A DNA stretch of 44,271 nucleotides from Comamonadaceae bacterium PBBC2. Its GTDB lineage: Bacteria > Pseudomonadota > Gammaproteobacteria > Burkholderiales > Burkholderiaceae_C. The position numbers were made by a program, and so were the translations under genes. A model generated the notes under the pieces. It was not told the DNA's origin, ran no database searches, and was given only the letters and a program-made list of their open reading frames with translations. Location of the stretch: assembly GCA_002255935.1 (NCBI GenBank), contig NKIO01000024.1, positions 1 through 44,271 of the forward strand, given 5' to 3'. Below are positions 43,138-44,271 of the stretch, piece after piece. The first letter of the stretch is position 1, and each line of letters starts with the position of its first letter.

Positions 43138-44271
43138 TCAGGCCGCTTTGACCTTCAAGCGCCAAGCGTGCAACAGTGGCTCGGTGTAGCCGCTGGGCTG
43201 GGCCTTGCCCTTGAAGACCAGATCGCAAGCGGCTTTGTACGCGGCCGACTTGGCGAAGTTGCCGGCCATCTTCACGTAGGCGGTGTCGCCTGCGTTTTGG
43301 GCGTCGACCACCGCAGCCATGCGTTCCATGGTTTGCTTGACCTGCTTTTCGGTCACCACACCGTGGTGCAACCAGTTGGCCATGTGCTGGCTGCTGATGC
43401 GCAGCGTGGCACGGTCTTCCATCAGGCCCACGCCATTGATGTCGGGCACTTTGGAGCAACCCACGCCTTGGTCCACCCAACGCACCACATAACCCAAGAT
43501 GCCTTGGGCGTTGTTGTCGAGTTCCTTTTGCTTGTCTTCGGCCGACCAGTTGGCGGCGTCTTGGGCCACCACGGGGAACTGCAGCAACTGGTTGAGGGTC
43601 TCTTCGCGCAAGGCTTTGGCGTCTTGCTTGGCGACCGCCTTTTCCATCTGCTTTTGCAGCGCAGGCACGTCCACTTGGTGGTAGTGCATGGCGTGCAGCG
43701 TGGCGGCGGTGGGGCTGGGCACCCAGGCGGTGTTGGCACCGGCCAGGGGGTGACCAATCTTGGCCTTGAGCATGTCGGCCATCAGGTCGGGCATGGCCCA
43801 CATGCCTTTGCCGATCTGGGCACGGCCGCGCAGGCCGCAGGCCAGGCCCACGTTGACGTTGTTCTTCTCGTACGCGCCCAGCCAAGTGCTGTTCTTGATG
43901 TCGCCCTTGCGCATGACGGGACCGGCCAACATGCAGGTGTGCATCTCGTCGCCCGTGCGGTCCAAGAAGCCGGTGTTGATGAAGGCCACGCGGCTCTTGG
44001 CGGCAGCGATACAGGCCTTGAGGTTGGCGCTGGTGCGGCGCTCTTCGTCCATGATGCCCAGCTTGACGGTGGAAGGCTTCATGTCCAGCACTTTTTCGAC
44101 GCGGCCAAACAACTCGTCGGCAAAAGCGACTTCGGCGGGGCCGTGCATCTTGGGCTTGACGATGTAGACGCTGCCGGTGCGGCTGTTGCGCAGAGGGTGT
44201 GACGATTTTTTCTGCAAGTCCACCAAGGCGCAGGTCACCGTGACCATGGCGTCCAAGATGCCTTCAGGGAT
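43138..44271 (-). CDS. glcB: Malate synthase G, C-terminal half (start outside the window)
   Basis: It condenses glyoxylate and acetyl-CoA to malate in the cytoplasm. The frame is open to the right edge, leaving 377 residues of about 720. Conserved parts are [55 protein letters not shown] and the C-terminal catalytic region [20 protein letters not shown], ending [12 protein letters not shown]. The single-chain G isoform, used in glycolate/glyoxylate metabolism, is clear. A TTG at 44256 should not be taken as the true start. Confidence 0.97.
   Translation of the reverse strand: MPEGILDAMVTVTCALVDLQKKSSHPLRNSRTGSVYIVKPKMHGPAEVAFADELFGRVEKVLDMKPSTVKLGIMDEERRTSANLKACIAAAKSRVAFINTGFLDRTGDEMHTCMLAGPVMRKGDIKNSTWLGAYEKNNVNVGLACGLRGRAQIGKGMWAMPDLMADMLKAKIGHPLAGANTAWVPSPTAATLHAMHYHQVDVPALQKQMEKAVAKQDAKALREETLNQLLQFPVVAQDAANWSAEDKQKELDNNAQGILGYVVRWVDQGVGCSKVPDINGVGLMEDRATLRISSQHMANWLHHGVVTEKQVKQTMERMAAVVDAQNAGDTAYVKMAGNFAKSAAYKAACDLVFKGKAQPSGYTEPLLHAWRLKVKAA

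Overview
The window looks like a betaproteobacterial chromosome segment, most likely Burkholderiales and close to Comamonadaceae. This is inferred from the fused isobutyryl-CoA mutase, the CWC cysteine-rich protein, the SLBB-rich polysaccharide exporter, the malate synthase G type and the GC-rich codon use. It was not tested by a search. No rRNA, tRNA, CRISPR array, insertion sequence or phage gene was seen.

Region 1 (1 to about 23.3 kb, all on the minus strand, so it reads from high to low coordinate) is a Wzx/Wzy-type surface polysaccharide locus built around pseudaminic acid. In transcription order it holds: an SLBB exporter (wza-like), a Wzz-like co-polymerase, a WecA/MraY-family initiating transferase, pseB, pseC, an aldo/keto reductase, a fused cytidylyltransferase plus class III aminotransferase, pseG, pseH, pseI, a GNAT-FemAB fusion, a capsule-type glycosyltransferase, a Wzy-like polymerase in an AT-rich island, a hexapeptide acetyltransferase, a PhyH-type oxygenase, a second hexapeptide acyltransferase, a flippase, a GT4 glycosyltransferase and manC (cut by the window edge). 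Many junctions overlap by 4 bases (ATGA), so translation is probably coupled. Together the genes can make CMP-pseudaminic acid and GDP-mannose, start a chain on undecaprenyl phosphate, decorate, flip, polymerise and export it. The leader of the exporter gene carries two hairpins and an element resembling the RfaH-recognised ops site.

Region 2 (23.5 to 30.3 kb, minus strand) holds an unassigned outer-membrane barrel gene, a complete type I secretion operon (TolC-like, ABC transporter, membrane-fusion protein) with no visible substrate, and a small outer-membrane barrel gene. Two clusters of alternating REP-like repeats lie in the gaps.

Region 3 (30.5 to 39.6 kb, plus strand) holds icmF with a MerR-type promoter, a vapBC toxin-antitoxin pair with its operator, amn (AMP nucleosidase), a lipid/diacylglycerol kinase, gshB and an OprB-type porin. 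Region 4 (39.6 kb to the end, minus strand) holds a class II glutamine amidotransferase, a DHA2-family MFS exporter, a TorF-type porin, a CWC cysteine-rich small protein and the C-terminal half of malate synthase G (glcB). A second REP-like family sits as inverted pairs at three gene ends. The most unusual features are in region 1: the fusion protein standing where pseF would be, the accessory enzyme set around it, and the ops-like leader.
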